Below, in pieces: positions 9,461-18,528 of a stretch of 64,000 bases of DNA. Both the position numbers and the translations under genes were made by a program. The notes under the pieces are model-generated. The model was not told the DNA's origin. It saw only the letters and a list, made by a program, of their open reading frames with translations, and did not search any database. This DNA comes from Firmicutes bacterium HGW-Firmicutes-2. GTDB lineage: Bacteria; Bacillota; Clostridia; Lachnospirales; Vallitaleaceae. The stretch's first letter is position 1. Each line of letters opens with the position of its first letter. The stretch spans positions 62,001 through 126,000 of the forward strand of contig PGZV01000015.1 of the NCBI GenBank assembly GCA_002841495.1. Reading direction: 5' to 3'.

Positions 9461-10130
9461 TGCCCCATACCACCTTTACGTATTTTGGATTTTTGGGATC
9501 AATTTCTATTTTTTCACGGATACGTCGAATATGAACAGCTACAGTATTTTCAGCTGCGATTGCTGTTTCTTCCCATACATGCTCATAAATCTCCGTTATA
9601 GAATAGACACGACCCATGTGACGCATCAACAGTTGTAGAATTCCAAGCTCTGTGGGTGTTAAATTGACTTGTTCACCATCAACATAGAGCACTTTGTACT
9701 CTGTATCAAGCTCAAGTCCACCTGTTTTTAGAATATTTTGATGGTGAGGAACACTTCCTAGATGGTTGTAACGTCTGAGTTGTGACTTCACCCTAGCAAT
9801 CAATTCTAAAGGGTTAAAGGGCTTTGTCATATAATCATCAGCGCCAAAGTTGAGTCCGATAATCTTATCTGTATCCTCTGACTTTGCCGACAAAAGAATG
9901 ATTGGACAATTCATCGTTTCACGTATTTTGAGTGTTGCTTTAAGACCATCTAACCTGGGCATCATAATATCCATGATGATTAACTGGATTGCCTTTTCCT
10001 TCATAGCTGCTAATGCCTCGTAGCCATCAAAAGCTTTTATAATATCAAAGCCTTCCTGTTCTAAATAAATAGCAATCGCATCCACTATGTCCCGATCATC
10101 ATCACAAACAAGTATCTTTATCTTCTCCAC
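9432..10130 (-). CDS. OmpR-family response regulator
   Basis: A receiver domain (residues 1-120) has the acidic pair CDDDRD, the phospho-acceptor Asp in IIMDIMMPRLDG, and the conserved Lys in YMTKPFNPLEL. A winged-helix DNA-binding domain (LTPTELGILQLLM, then AVHIRRIREKIEIDP and VWGIGYKVE) follows. The spacing is that of PhoB/OmpR/VanR regulators. The start is the GTG at 10130, with GAGG 7 bases upstream. An ATG at 10160 is in frame but has a poorer site. It is cotranscribed with the sensor kinase that follows. Targets are unknown, with neighbouring lipid genes as candidates. Confidence 0.9.
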   Translation of the reverse strand: MEKIKILVCDDDRDIVDAIAIYLEQEGFDIIKAFDGYEALAAMKEKAIQLIIMDIMMPRLDGLKATLKIRETMNCPIILLSAKSEDTDKIIGLNFGADDYMTKPFNPLELIARVKSQLRRYNHLGSVPHHQNILKTGGLELDTEYKVLYVDGEQVNLTPTELGILQLLMRHMGRVYSITEIYEHVWEETAIAAENTVAVHIRRIREKIEIDPKNPKYVKVVWGIGYKVEKII

Positions 10131-10233
10131 ACACTTACCTCTTCTTTCCTGTTGACTCATTCATAGTCTATCCTACAAATCGGTCAAAGTACTTGCTAAC
10201 TTTCTTACAATATTCTTAATCTTTCATCAATAT

Positions 10234-12033
10234 TTATGGTGCATTATTTAGAGATTCTTCTTCAATAGGCACATTCAATCCAAGTACCTCCCTAACAAGT
10301 TCTGCATTCGCCGTAATAATACCATCTATGTCAAATTGAAGTGCTTCTTTAATCTCAGACTCACGGTTAACCGTCCACACCCATACGCCTCGCTCCATCT
10401 GGCGCGCTTTTTTAACAAATTCTTGAGTGAGCATGCCTCTTTGAACCGTGTAAAAATCCACATCCAACAAGTCCAGATTGCCTATTGCATAATACATAAT
10501 CTGACCGATTCTAATATTCGGATTCAACGTCCTAATCTCACTTAAAACTTTGTAATTAAAAGATTGTACATAGCTTATCTCAACAGCATCTGCTTCTTCT
10601 AAAGTTTCAACGATAATTTTTGCCATTTCAACCTCATATCCATAGGCTTTAACATCGATTAACATCGATGCACGACCGTCAATAAAGGCTATAACATCAT
10701 CAAATCTTGGTATGGTTTCATTCATATATTCAGATGAGATACTACTACCGATATCAAGCGTTTGTAACTCATTATAGGTCATTTCAGAAACACGTTTTGC
10801 TATCCCTGCCGTTCTCTTAAGATTTAAGTCATGATGTAAAACAACAACATGATCTTTTGTCAATTGTACGTCTATTTCTATTACATCTACACCTAAGTCT
10901 AATGCCAAAGCAATCGCTGACAAGGAATTCTCCGGCGTATTGCCTACTTTTCCTCTGTGAGCCGCAACCGCTATGCCTCTCCCTTTATATAGAAGATCTT
11001 GATTTAATGTGTGACTCATATAAAAAGTTAACAGAAGACTTAAAAGTACAATAAAGCCCGACAAGAATCGACGTGGCTTCAAAAGATCTCTCAGATAACA
11101 CTCAATTCTAGATATAAGAGGCCATCTTGTTGTTCTAAGAAAATCTTTATATATGGCACCGTCCTTACTTTTCACTTCGTAATAAAGCCTAGTTAAGAAT
11201 AGGATATTAATCGTCATAATTAAAAGTGTATATGTCCATAGTAAAAAGCCTGATAAGGTTGTTAAAATTTGGTTTAATTCATAGTTCGTTTCCAGATTAA
11301 TGCCTGAAAAGAGAAAAGACAAGAGGGTTAAGACACCCGTTAACGCTCCAAACAGCATAACGTTCATCATCACCATCTTAAATAATATAGATGAATGCAA
11401 ATCACGTGTCAGAGTAAAACTAGACCGAATTGCCTGCCATGTACTTTTTCCTGTTAATACTATCTCGTGAAATACAAAAATAGATCTAAATAAAAAATAG
11501 GTTAGAAGGATGACAATACTCCAATAAATAACTTTTATAGTGCCGTACACCATAATGTTATCTATGAGATATGTTGGAATATTGATTTGATAAAATATAA
11601 TGGGTTTAACCGGAAGATCAACTAAGGGTATGACCACAAGAAATTGAAGTGTCAGCAAAAGAAAGCCAAAACTTAAAATACGATGCAACACGTGAATAGT
11701 TGTTGCCATTGCTTCTGTTATTAATATCGGTTTATTATAATACTTTTTATGTGCAATAACCGTCAATGTACCAAGTTCAATTAAGATAAATATGACCGCT
11801 AAAACCATTAATAAAAATATTCCAAGTGCACTTTTATAGTTTAAGAGTATATTAAAGATATCTCTATTAAGGAGTACGCCGGTTTTTGATACGAGCAATA
11901 TACGGTTAAACAAGTACGCCAATCCCGGTATAAAAAAATAGCTTGTAATCAATAGGTAACCGAGTCCAAGAGCAACGTATTTTCTCCATGAACGTCGAAA
12001 ATCCATTAAGCTGTTAAGGATCATCAAGAACAT
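10234..12033 (-). CDS. Membrane-anchored glycerophosphodiester phosphodiesterase
   Basis: The N-terminal 340 residues contain about seven hydrophobic helices of the GDPD membrane-domain type. Residues about 350-590 form the catalytic GDPD barrel: AAHRGKVGNTPENSLSA with the HRG and E-N motifs, EIDVQLTKD with E-x-D metal ligands, then HHD and later ISYVQSFNY and WTVN. Such enzymes hydrolyse glycerophosphodiesters to sn-glycerol-3-phosphate plus an alcohol, and some membrane versions act on teichoic-acid polymers. The active site probably lies outside, close to the membrane. The gene lies 73 bases upstream of the two-component pair on the same strand. Confidence 0.9.
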   Translation of the reverse strand: MFLMILNSLMDFRRSWRKYVALGLGYLLITSYFFIPGLAYLFNRILLVSKTGVLLNRDIFNILLNYKSALGIFLLMVLAVIFILIELGTLTVIAHKKYYNKPILITEAMATTIHVLHRILSFGFLLLTLQFLVVIPLVDLPVKPIIFYQINIPTYLIDNIMVYGTIKVIYWSIVILLTYFLFRSIFVFHEIVLTGKSTWQAIRSSFTLTRDLHSSILFKMVMMNVMLFGALTGVLTLLSFLFSGINLETNYELNQILTTLSGFLLWTYTLLIMTINILFLTRLYYEVKSKDGAIYKDFLRTTRWPLISRIECYLRDLLKPRRFLSGFIVLLSLLLTFYMSHTLNQDLLYKGRGIAVAAHRGKVGNTPENSLSAIALALDLGVDVIEIDVQLTKDHVVVLHHDLNLKRTAGIAKRVSEMTYNELQTLDIGSSISSEYMNETIPRFDDVIAFIDGRASMLIDVKAYGYEVEMAKIIVETLEEADAVEISYVQSFNYKVLSEIRTLNPNIRIGQIMYYAIGNLDLLDVDFYTVQRGMLTQEFVKKARQMERGVWVWTVNRESEIKEALQFDIDGIITANAELVREVLGLNVPIEEESLNNAP

Positions 12034-12094
12034 TTATGTCACCTTCCAATGTATTCATTTTATGCTAATATTGATACTTGGTTTCAAATAAGTA

Positions 12095-13288
12095 TTAGCC
12101 GATTAGGAAACCTGCAACGATAACCGCTAATACCATGATTGGTGCTGGGATTTTTTTCGTCATAAGCATTAAAACCGTCACTACCGTCACCACAATATTT
12201 TCAAATTCCAAACCACTTTGTTGCATTAAAATGATTGCAGCCACACCAATCATCCCACCTGCTACGGCATTGATCCCTCTTAAGGATACTTTTATGCCCT
12301 TAATTTTCTTTAGATTTTCCCACACAGGGTACACAAAGTATATCAATAGGAGCCCCGGTAAGAATATACCGACACCTCCAGCCACAGCCCCTAGAATCTG
12401 AATAATGGGGCCACCTGATCTGGCAGCCATACCACCTGCGTAAGCACTAAAACTAAACATCGGTCCCGGTAAGCCTTGGACCAATCCATACCCTGTTAAA
12501 AATTCCTGATTGGTCATGTACTGATTGACTTGCACTAATTCACTATGCATAACAGGAACAACCACTTGTCCCCCGCCAAAAACCAAATAGCCATAACGAT
12601 AAAAGCTTTCAAAAAGATGGATGAGAATATTGTCCCAAGTCAATGTTAATACGATGCCCGTCACGGCTAAACCTAAAAATACAAATATGTACACCCAAGG
12701 TGGGTTTAATTTTACACGTTGCCATAGATCCTTTTCTTTGGTGCCCATAACACTAACGATACCACCTACTATAAGAACCAGGGGAAATACCCAAGGTGCT
12801 CTGATTATATAAGTAACGATGGCGCCAAATAGAAATATGGCCAAGGTCATTTTGTCTGTTACGACTTTTTTATTAATGCGGTAGGCCGCCACAACAATAA
12901 AACCAACCGCCATGGGGCCAATATACCGTAGACTGTTTCTGTCCAAATTCATATGTTCAAAAAACTGGTACAAGAACGAAAGTAGGGTCATAAGCATGAG
13001 TACAGGAAGTGCCCACACTAACATCGTTAGTAACGCTAATATGGGACCACCTGTTTTATAGCCTATTGAAACAATGGTCTGCGTGCTGGTTGGTCCCGGT
13101 AAAATACTACATAAGGCAATAAGTTCAACCAATTCTTCTTCACTTAAATAATCCTTCTTAATTACCATCTGGTCTATAAACACGCCCATATGGGCTTCTG
13201 GTCCTCCATATGCACCTAAAGAACATATAAGCACATCTTGTAAAAAGTTTTTATGACTGACCGGTTGTTTTTCTAAATGTTGAGTCAT
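12095..13288 (-). CDS. chrA: Chromate transporter, fused two-domain type
   Basis: Two homologous halves of about 190 residues are fused, as in long-chain CHR proteins. The first half has SLGAYGGPEAHMGVF and ALCSILPGPTSTQ, and the second has GYLVFGGGQVVVPVM and YGLVQGLPGPMFSFSAYAGG. About 10-12 membrane helices are visible. The family exports chromate with proton exchange, but many members in anaerobes stand alone and have unknown anion substrates. It lies 62 bases upstream of the GDPD gene on the same strand. No chromate-specific regulator is nearby. Confidence 0.85.
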   Translation of the reverse strand: MTQHLEKQPVSHKNFLQDVLICSLGAYGGPEAHMGVFIDQMVIKKDYLSEEELVELIALCSILPGPTSTQTIVSIGYKTGGPILALLTMLVWALPVLMLMTLLSFLYQFFEHMNLDRNSLRYIGPMAVGFIVVAAYRINKKVVTDKMTLAIFLFGAIVTYIIRAPWVFPLVLIVGGIVSVMGTKEKDLWQRVKLNPPWVYIFVFLGLAVTGIVLTLTWDNILIHLFESFYRYGYLVFGGGQVVVPVMHSELVQVNQYMTNQEFLTGYGLVQGLPGPMFSFSAYAGGMAARSGGPIIQILGAVAGGVGIFLPGLLLIYFVYPVWENLKKIKGIKVSLRGINAVAGGMIGVAAIILMQQSGLEFENIVVTVVTVLMLMTKKIPAPIMVLAVIVAGFLIG

Positions 13289-13337
13289 ATGCTTGTCCTT
13301 CCTTATTATTGCTGACGATATCCCATCCGAATACTGT

Positions 13338-15044
13338 TCAAATACTGTTACTGTTATTGAGGATCAACCTTAACATAGTGTGAAAATCGATAGGTTTACT
13401 AATATAATCATCCATACCTGCTTCTAAACATTTCTGTTGATCACTTTCCATGGTATTGGCTGTCATTGCAATGATTCTTGTTCGTCGCTTCCCTTCTTCC
13501 ATCTGTCGAATTTTTTGAGTAGCTTCATAGCCATCCATAATCGGCATTTGACAATCCATAAAAATGATATCGTAGGATTTATGGATGATGGCTTCCACCG
13601 CTTCTTTACCATGGGAAACCAAATCACATACGAGGTTTTTTGACGCCAACATCTTCACGATTAACTTCTGGTTAATTCTATTGTCTTCAACTACTAGAAT
13701 CCTAGGTTGCTTCATTGTTGTTTTATTTTTTCTGCTCATTTCTACTGTATCATCTAGATCTTCACTGTTTTCTTGCCCTACCAGTTCATTTATCGCTTGA
13801 AGTGTTAGCTTGAACGTAAATATTGTGCCTTTTCCATATTGACTGTCTACCTGAATATCCCCACCCATCATGGTAATCAATTCTCTGGAAATCGCAAGAC
13901 CCAGTCCTGTACCACCATACTTTCTTGTTGTCGATACATCGCTTTGACTAAACGCGTCAAATAATTGATCTAAGTTGTCCGGCGTAATGCCAATACCTGT
14001 ATCCTCAACTTCAAACGTTAAATGCACGCAATTATCCTCATCTTTAATGCCTTTTAATCGAAGTTCAACCTTACCATTATGGGTGAATTTAATGGCATTG
14101 CTTAATAAGTTATAAATAATCTGCCTTAGCCGCATAGGGTCACCTATAACTAGTTGAGGTAGTCCATCATAGATTTGTGTTGTGAGGCTTATTCCTTTTT
14201 CAATTGCATTTGGCATGAAAATAGATATAGATTCCTCTACTATTTCTCTAAGATCAAAGGGTATTTGCTCGAATTGTAATTTACCGGCTTCAATTTTTGA
14301 AAAATCAAGTATATCGTTAACAACATGCAGAAGCATCTTTGAAGATACTCTTGCACCATCTATCAGCTCTACTTGTTCATCACTCATAGGGTATGCTTGT
14401 AGCAACTGTAAAAAACCTAACATACCATTAATCGGCGTTCTAATCTCATGGGACATATTGGCTAGAAACTTACTTTTTGCCAAATTCGCTTCATCTGCTC
14501 TTTTTTTGGCTTTATCAAGCTTATAGATAAGTATGGAAAGAATAATCACAAAGATACAAAACATAGCGATGGCTATATTATAATAGAGTTGTTTTGCTTC
14601 TTCATTATGAATTTCTTCAGTCACATCTCTTATTCTTGAAACCAGAACATCCTCTCCATCTAACATCATTGCATAAGAGTTCACATGTACCTCTCTAATC
14701 TCTCCATTTGCTAATCTATGGCGGAAATGGAAGAAATTTCGTTTCTCCAAATAAGCATGTTCCATTTCCTCATCCACCTCTGCCTCCGATAAGATGTTAA
14801 TATTTTTTATATTCATACTATCGATATGATCATAGCCATAATATGTACGAGCACCTTGGCTGCTGGCAATAATATCACCGCTATCCGGATTAATGATTAA
14901 CATAATGGTCTTATATTCATTTAATGAATCTACTGTAAAATAAATAGCTTCACCATAGGTGACTTGATTGCTAAAAAAAAGACCACACAACACTAGAAAT
15001 AAGCCAGCCCCTATTTTTAACTCTTGTTTTGCACACATTTTCAC
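13338..15044 (-). CDS. Hybrid histidine kinase with C-terminal receiver
   Basis: An N-terminal hydrophobic segment is followed by a PAS-like sensor (residues about 40-145, with DSGDII and FHFRHRLANGE). A transmembrane helix lies near 155-175. The HisKA domain (NMSHEIRTPINGMLGFLQLL) and HATPase domain (NLLSNAIKFTHNGKVEL, GTGLGLAISRELI) follow. A receiver (RILVVEDNRINQKL, IIFMDCQMPIMDGYEAT, DYISKP) ends the protein near residue 565. There is no Hpt domain, so phosphate would pass to a partner elsewhere. The start is a GTG at 15044 or ATG at 15038, and both have weak ribosome sites. Confidence 0.88.
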   Translation of the reverse strand: MKMCAKQELKIGAGLFLVLCGLFFSNQVTYGEAIYFTVDSLNEYKTIMLIINPDSGDIIASSQGARTYYGYDHIDSMNIKNINILSEAEVDEEMEHAYLEKRNFFHFRHRLANGEIREVHVNSYAMMLDGEDVLVSRIRDVTEEIHNEEAKQLYYNIAIAMFCIFVIILSILIYKLDKAKKRADEANLAKSKFLANMSHEIRTPINGMLGFLQLLQAYPMSDEQVELIDGARVSSKMLLHVVNDILDFSKIEAGKLQFEQIPFDLREIVEESISIFMPNAIEKGISLTTQIYDGLPQLVIGDPMRLRQIIYNLLSNAIKFTHNGKVELRLKGIKDEDNCVHLTFEVEDTGIGITPDNLDQLFDAFSQSDVSTTRKYGGTGLGLAISRELITMMGGDIQVDSQYGKGTIFTFKLTLQAINELVGQENSEDLDDTVEMSRKNKTTMKQPRILVVEDNRINQKLIVKMLASKNLVCDLVSHGKEAVEAIIHKSYDIIFMDCQMPIMDGYEATQKIRQMEEGKRRTRIIAMTANTMESDQQKCLEAGMDDYISKPIDFHTMLRLILNNSNSI

Positions 15045-15254
15045 TCATACACCCCATCTCAATGATTCAACAGCTCTCGTTCTTGATACCCTTTTCATCT
15101 TATTTACATTAAGATTAGCGAATCAAGGCAATAGCTTTAAACCTCAAATCATATACTTATAGAAATTATACACTATAACAAGTCTATGCTCAACAACCAA
15201 CATTATAATATATTTCACACCATAGATTGAATAAATCTCTTATTCTATAGCGTT

Positions 15255-15298
15255 CGACGCGACGTCGGCTTTCATATACCTTATCCGACTATATGTCG
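15255..15298. promoter_or_regulatory. Paired inverted repeats CGAC-N5-GTCG, candidate operator
   Basis: The 315-base gap between the hybrid kinase and marR holds two copies of CGAC-N5-GTCG, at 15255-15267 and 15286-15298. They are exactly 31 bp apart, about three helical turns. The spacers differ (GCGAC and TATAT), so the matching arms are not a simple duplication. Nothing else is recognisable between 15045 and 15330. This could be a site for a dimeric regulator acting on either divergent gene (inference). Confidence 0.35.
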
Positions 15299-15330
15299 AT
15301 TGAAATATGTTTAGTATAAAAATAAAAAGC

Positions 15331-15360
15331 TTGACAACTGTCACTAATTAGTGATATATT
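15331..15360 (+). promoter_or_regulatory. marR promoter with palindromic operator in the spacer
   Basis: TTGACA at 15331 and TATATT at 15355 form a near-consensus promoter with an 18-bp spacer. The perfect 14-bp palindrome TCACTAATTAGTGA (15341-15354) fills most of that spacer, so a bound repressor would block RNA polymerase. The same palindrome recurs before the next gene at 15835. Predicted transcription starts at about 15367, the first base of the marR ATG. Confidence 0.75.
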
Positions 15361-15366
15361 GTGTAT

Positions 15367-15810
15367 ATGAAAAATACATACTCCTATGGCGAAGAAAATG
15401 ACACTCACTTAAAATCAGTCGTTGCATTATCCAGGACTTACCTGAGCTTTACAAGAACATTACAAGTTTTTTTAAACAATTATGGTTTAACCGTTCCTCA
15501 ATTTGCAGTTTTAGAGTCCCTGTACCACCTTGGCCCTCTAAAAATATGTGAACTGATACAGAAAAATCTATCCACTAGCGGCAACATGACTGTTGTTATA
15601 CGAAACTTAGAGAAGGAAGGTTGGATAAAAAAAAGTCCGGATGATGAGGACAAGCGTTCATACAAAGTCTCCCTGACCGATCAAGGTTCTAATATCATTA
15701 AAGATGCCTTTTTAACACACCTACAGTATCTGAATGATTTTTTCCATCGCCTGAGCATGGATGAGAAACAACAATTACTTCAATTACTCAAGAAACTTAA
15801 TGGCCTATAA
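15367..15810 (+). CDS. MarR-family transcriptional regulator
   Basis: This is a 147-residue winged-helix protein with MarR layout. A helical N-terminus is followed by the DNA-binding part (LTVPQFAVLESLYHLGPLKI, then LSTSGNMTVVIRNLEKEGWI). The wing DDEDKRSYKVSLTDQG carries the conserved D-x-R. A long dimerisation helix ends it. The ATG at 15367 coincides with the expected transcription start and has no ribosome site upstream, so the message may be leaderless. An in-frame GTG at 15361 is less likely. It probably represses itself and the flavin reductase through TCACTAATTAGTGA. Inducer unknown. Confidence 0.88.
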   Translation: MKNTYSYGEENDTHLKSVVALSRTYLSFTRTLQVFLNNYGLTVPQFAVLESLYHLGPLKICELIQKNLSTSGNMTVVIRNLEKEGWIKKSPDDEDKRSYKVSLTDQGSNIIKDAFLTHLQYLNDFFHRLSMDEKQQLLQLLKKLNGL

Positions 15811-15819
15811 TAGGCCATT
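15799..15819 (+). terminator. Short hairpin at the marR stop codon
   Basis: AATGGCCTA and TAGGCCATT pair perfectly over 9 bp around a 3-base loop that contains the stop codon. No T-run follows, so it may be a weak terminator or a transcript-end stabiliser rather than a full terminator. Confidence 0.35.
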
Positions 15820-15834
15820 ATCATACAACACATA

Positions 15835-15848
15835 TCACTAATTAGTGA
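15835..15848 (+). promoter_or_regulatory. Second copy of the MarR operator
   Basis: The 14-bp palindrome TCACTAATTAGTGA, identical to the one in the marR promoter, lies 34 bases before the flavin reductase start. A TATACT -10-like element follows at about 15857, so the site would overlap the -35 region. This predicts separate MarR control of the second gene. Confidence 0.7.
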
Positions 15849-15881
15849 TTTATGTGGTTATACTTTACAAGGAGGAAAAAA

Positions 15882-16436
15882 ATGTTAAAAATAGGAATTA
15901 TTATTGGAAGTACTAGACCAGGTAGAAACGCAAGTGCCGTTGCCGAGTGGGTCAATGACATTGCACAAACTAGAGAAGATGTAGCCTTTGAATTGGTCGA
16001 TATAGCTGATTATGATCTACCTCTACTCGACGAGCCCTATCCACCTTCTATGGCCCAATATACTAAGGACCATACTAAGAAATGGGCCGAAAAAATCAAT
16101 ACTTTTGACGGTTTTGTTTTTGTGACACCTGAATACAATCATTCTGTATCCGCTGCTTTAAAAAATGCAATTGACTTTATCTATGCTGAGTGGAACAATA
16201 AAGCTGCAGGATTTGTGAGCTACGGGTCAGCCAGTGGAACCAGAGCCGTTGAGCACTTAAGACAGATTATGGCCGAGCTTCAGGTTGCCGATGTTCGTAC
16301 TCAAGTTATGTTGTCTCTATTCACTGATTTTGAGAATTTCTCTGATTTCAAACCGGATGCACGTCATGAGGAAAGTGTTAACGCTATGCTTGACCAAGTC
16401 ATTGCATGGAGTGGTGCGTTAAAGACATTACGATAA
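15882..16436 (+). CDS. NADPH-dependent FMN reductase family protein
   Basis: A 184-residue flavodoxin-like protein opens with IGIIIGSTRPGRNA, the FMN phosphate-binding loop of the NADPH-dependent FMN reductases. VFVTPEYNHSVSAALKNAID, the other family signature, lies near residue 80. The ATG at 15882 has AAGGAGG 8 bases upstream, and the longer in-frame start has none. Members reduce free flavin, quinones, azo dyes or chromate. Under a MarR regulator it probably answers an electrophile or quinone-type compound (inference). Confidence 0.88.
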   Translation: MLKIGIIIGSTRPGRNASAVAEWVNDIAQTREDVAFELVDIADYDLPLLDEPYPPSMAQYTKDHTKKWAEKINTFDGFVFVTPEYNHSVSAALKNAIDFIYAEWNNKAAGFVSYGSASGTRAVEHLRQIMAELQVADVRTQVMLSLFTDFENFSDFKPDARHEESVNAMLDQVIAWSGALKTLR

Positions 16437-16483
16437 TATAGTACGGAAAAGATTTGCGATAGTGAGAATTTCATAGAAAAGAA

Positions 16484-16521
16484 CAATAAGAGGCTCCCAA
16501 TGACAAGTGAGCCTCTTATTG
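16484..16521. terminator. Bidirectional stem-loop between convergent genes
   Basis: CAATAAGAGGCTC pairs over 13 bp with GAGCCTCTTATTG around a 12-base loop. It lies between the flavin reductase and the convergent RCC1 gene, where a shared terminator is expected, although only short T-runs follow. Confidence 0.6.
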
Positions 16522-16560
16522 TTAGTAAGATAGGATATCATGCTACTATTTGTAAATCTA

Positions 16561-18117
16561 TTATTCTATAGGATCCGTGAAAATATCTCCCGGTTCAATG
16601 TTAGTGATATCTACAGTTCTGGTTATTCCATCCCATTTTACTTCTCTACCGGTACTTTCCCCAATAAATCTAACCGGTACAAGTGTTCTACTTTCTATTA
16701 TAGTGGCAGGTACATCCAGCTCAACGCGTTCATTGTTTACTAAAGTTTGATTACTGTCCACCGTAAGCTGTATTTTATCAGTAGCCGTTGTTCCAATTAT
16801 CGTCCTTGTCTCTGCTATCCATTCAACTTCCATATCCAAAGCTTCAAAAATAGCTCTGAGTGGAACCATGGTTCGGCCATTTATAATAATGGGTGGAACT
16901 TCAGTATATAACGGTATACCGTTTATATTTATGGTTATAGGCGGGGTACCTAAAAGTGCTAAAGAGTGAGAATATCCAGCCGCAATACCAAATACATTTT
17001 TCCCACTCAAGGCTTCGATATGGGTTGGCGTAGATCTAGTTGATATATCGCCATGTCCCAACCGACCTCCAAAGCCTAAACCGAATGAATAAGCATTTCC
17101 GTTATCCAGTACCACTAGAGAATGCCTAGTCCCAGCTGCAATTAATTTTACACCGCTTAGCGCTTCAACTTTTGAGGGATAAGCCATATGTTCTGTGTTA
17201 CCATGTCCCAACTGACCCGAATCTCCCTGGCCAAAAGAATAGAGATCTCCATTTTCCAATAGAACCAATGAATGTCCTGTTCCTGCTGCTATTGCTTTAG
17301 CTGGCCCAAGATTTCCTAACTTAGCAGGGGTTGCACTATAGTTGTTACTTGTTTCATATCCTAATTGACCATAACGGTTTGAGCCAAATGTATAAACATC
17401 TCCATTTTTCATGAGGACCATTGAATTATTGCCTTCAGCTGCAATTGCTTTCGCATTTTCTAGGATTTTCAGTGGCGTCATATGATTTATTCCGCCTCCA
17501 TCTCCCTGTCCTAACTGACCGGACCCACTGTAGCCAAAAGCATATACATGACCGTTTTTCAATAAGACAAGGGAGTGACTCTGCCCACCTGCTATATCTA
17601 TGGCATTGCTTAGTCCTTGGATTTTTGTTGGTGTAAGTCTATCGTTTTTGTCTCCATGTCCGAGTTGTCCAAAAGCGTTGTTACCAAAAGAGTAGACATC
17701 ACCGTTCTGAAGTATGATTAGAGAATGACTATTACCCGCCGCTATGGCTTTTGCACCAGAGATCGTCTGTATTTTGGTGGGAACAGATCTGTTTTCAGCA
17801 TCGCCCAGTCCCAATCTGCCAGAGCTGTTATCACCGAAAGAATAAACGTCTCCATTTTGTAATAAAACCAAAGAATGCTGATAACATGCTTCAACTGTTT
17901 TTATATGAGTAAGATTCTGTATAATTGTAGGTGTTGTGGCACTTTTTGTGTCGCCCAGTCCTAACTCACCTGTTCTTCCGTCGCCAAAAGAGTAAACACC
18001 GTCAGGCACTGCAACTTGGGCAAATGATGTTGAACACAGCAGCGTGATTATCAAGGTCAGGGTCACTAAAAACAAAAAATGATTTGCAAAACTCCTTCGG
18101 TCTTTTTTCTTAAACAT
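16561..18117 (-). CDS. Secreted RCC1-repeat protein with C-terminal copper amine oxidase N-like stalk domain
   Basis: A signal peptide (residues about 10-33) is followed by seven RCC1-type repeats of about 50 residues (residues 38-395). Each has the pattern YSFG-x-G-x-LG-GD and IAAG-x-SHSLVLL-NGD, and together they would form a seven-bladed propeller. The last 120 residues (IIINGRTMVPLRAIFEALDM and IIESRTLVPVRFIGESTG) are the paired CAO_N1 domain common on clostridial surface proteins, used for wall attachment or dimerisation. An extracellular binding scaffold is likely. No catalytic residues are seen. The gene follows an unusual structured leader at 18140-18283. Confidence 0.88.
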   Translation of the reverse strand: MFKKKDRRSFANHFLFLVTLTLIITLLCSTSFAQVAVPDGVYSFGDGRTGELGLGDTKSATTPTIIQNLTHIKTVEACYQHSLVLLQNGDVYSFGDNSSGRLGLGDAENRSVPTKIQTISGAKAIAAGNSHSLIILQNGDVYSFGNNAFGQLGHGDKNDRLTPTKIQGLSNAIDIAGGQSHSLVLLKNGHVYAFGYSGSGQLGQGDGGGINHMTPLKILENAKAIAAEGNNSMVLMKNGDVYTFGSNRYGQLGYETSNNYSATPAKLGNLGPAKAIAAGTGHSLVLLENGDLYSFGQGDSGQLGHGNTEHMAYPSKVEALSGVKLIAAGTRHSLVVLDNGNAYSFGLGFGGRLGHGDISTRSTPTHIEALSGKNVFGIAAGYSHSLALLGTPPITININGIPLYTEVPPIIINGRTMVPLRAIFEALDMEVEWIAETRTIIGTTATDKIQLTVDSNQTLVNNERVELDVPATIIESRTLVPVRFIGESTGREVKWDGITRTVDITNIEPGDIFTDPIE

Positions 18118-18139
18118 AAGTATAAAACCTCCTTAATGT

Positions 18140-18283
18140 AGCAGTGGTTTAATTACCTATTTAAATTAAATTATTAGGCAATTTTTATACCTACCTCGGA
18201 ATAAGTCTAAGGGTGTGCTATGTCATTTACATTTTATTCCTTACCGCAAGATGCAACTTCAAAATAGGCTTTTTACCACTGCT
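18140..18283 (-). promoter_or_regulatory. Structured 5' leader closed by a long-range stem (riboswitch-like), unassigned
   Basis: Upstream of the RCC1 gene the leader is bracketed by AGCAGTGGT and ACCACTGCT, a perfect 9-bp long-range stem. Inside are two hairpins: GGAATAA/TTATTCC (18198-18240) and TTGCCTA/TAGGTAA (18153-18181, one G-U pair). The AAGGAGG ribosome site directly follows the closing stem. This three-way-junction layout resembles a riboswitch or protein-binding leader. It does not match the c-di-GMP-I, c-di-GMP-II, SAM or cobalamin consensus as I know them. The rest of the gap, 18284-18528, shows nothing recognisable. Confidence 0.35.
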
Positions 18284-18528
18284 TGGTTGACATCATCATG
18301 GTAAATTGTCATGCATACTTCAAGGATTAGAGATTATGTAATGATTTTCAAGTGATTTTACGAAGAATTCTAGTAGTGTTGTCTGTCTTTCAACATTTAA
18401 CAAACCTCCTTCCCCATATATATAATATCTTTAAGATATTTTCATGCAATCTAAAGTTCTTTTGATGTTCTTTTCTCAATTATAACAAATTAATACTTGT
18501 AAGTCAGGATTTCTTGAAAAGAAGTAAC

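Noticed and set aside
18140-18283. c-di-GMP riboswitch before the RCC1 gene
   Set aside because: A GGTAGGTA segment looks like part of GEMM-I, but the GCAAACC and GACGCAAAGCC parts are absent. I left it unassigned.
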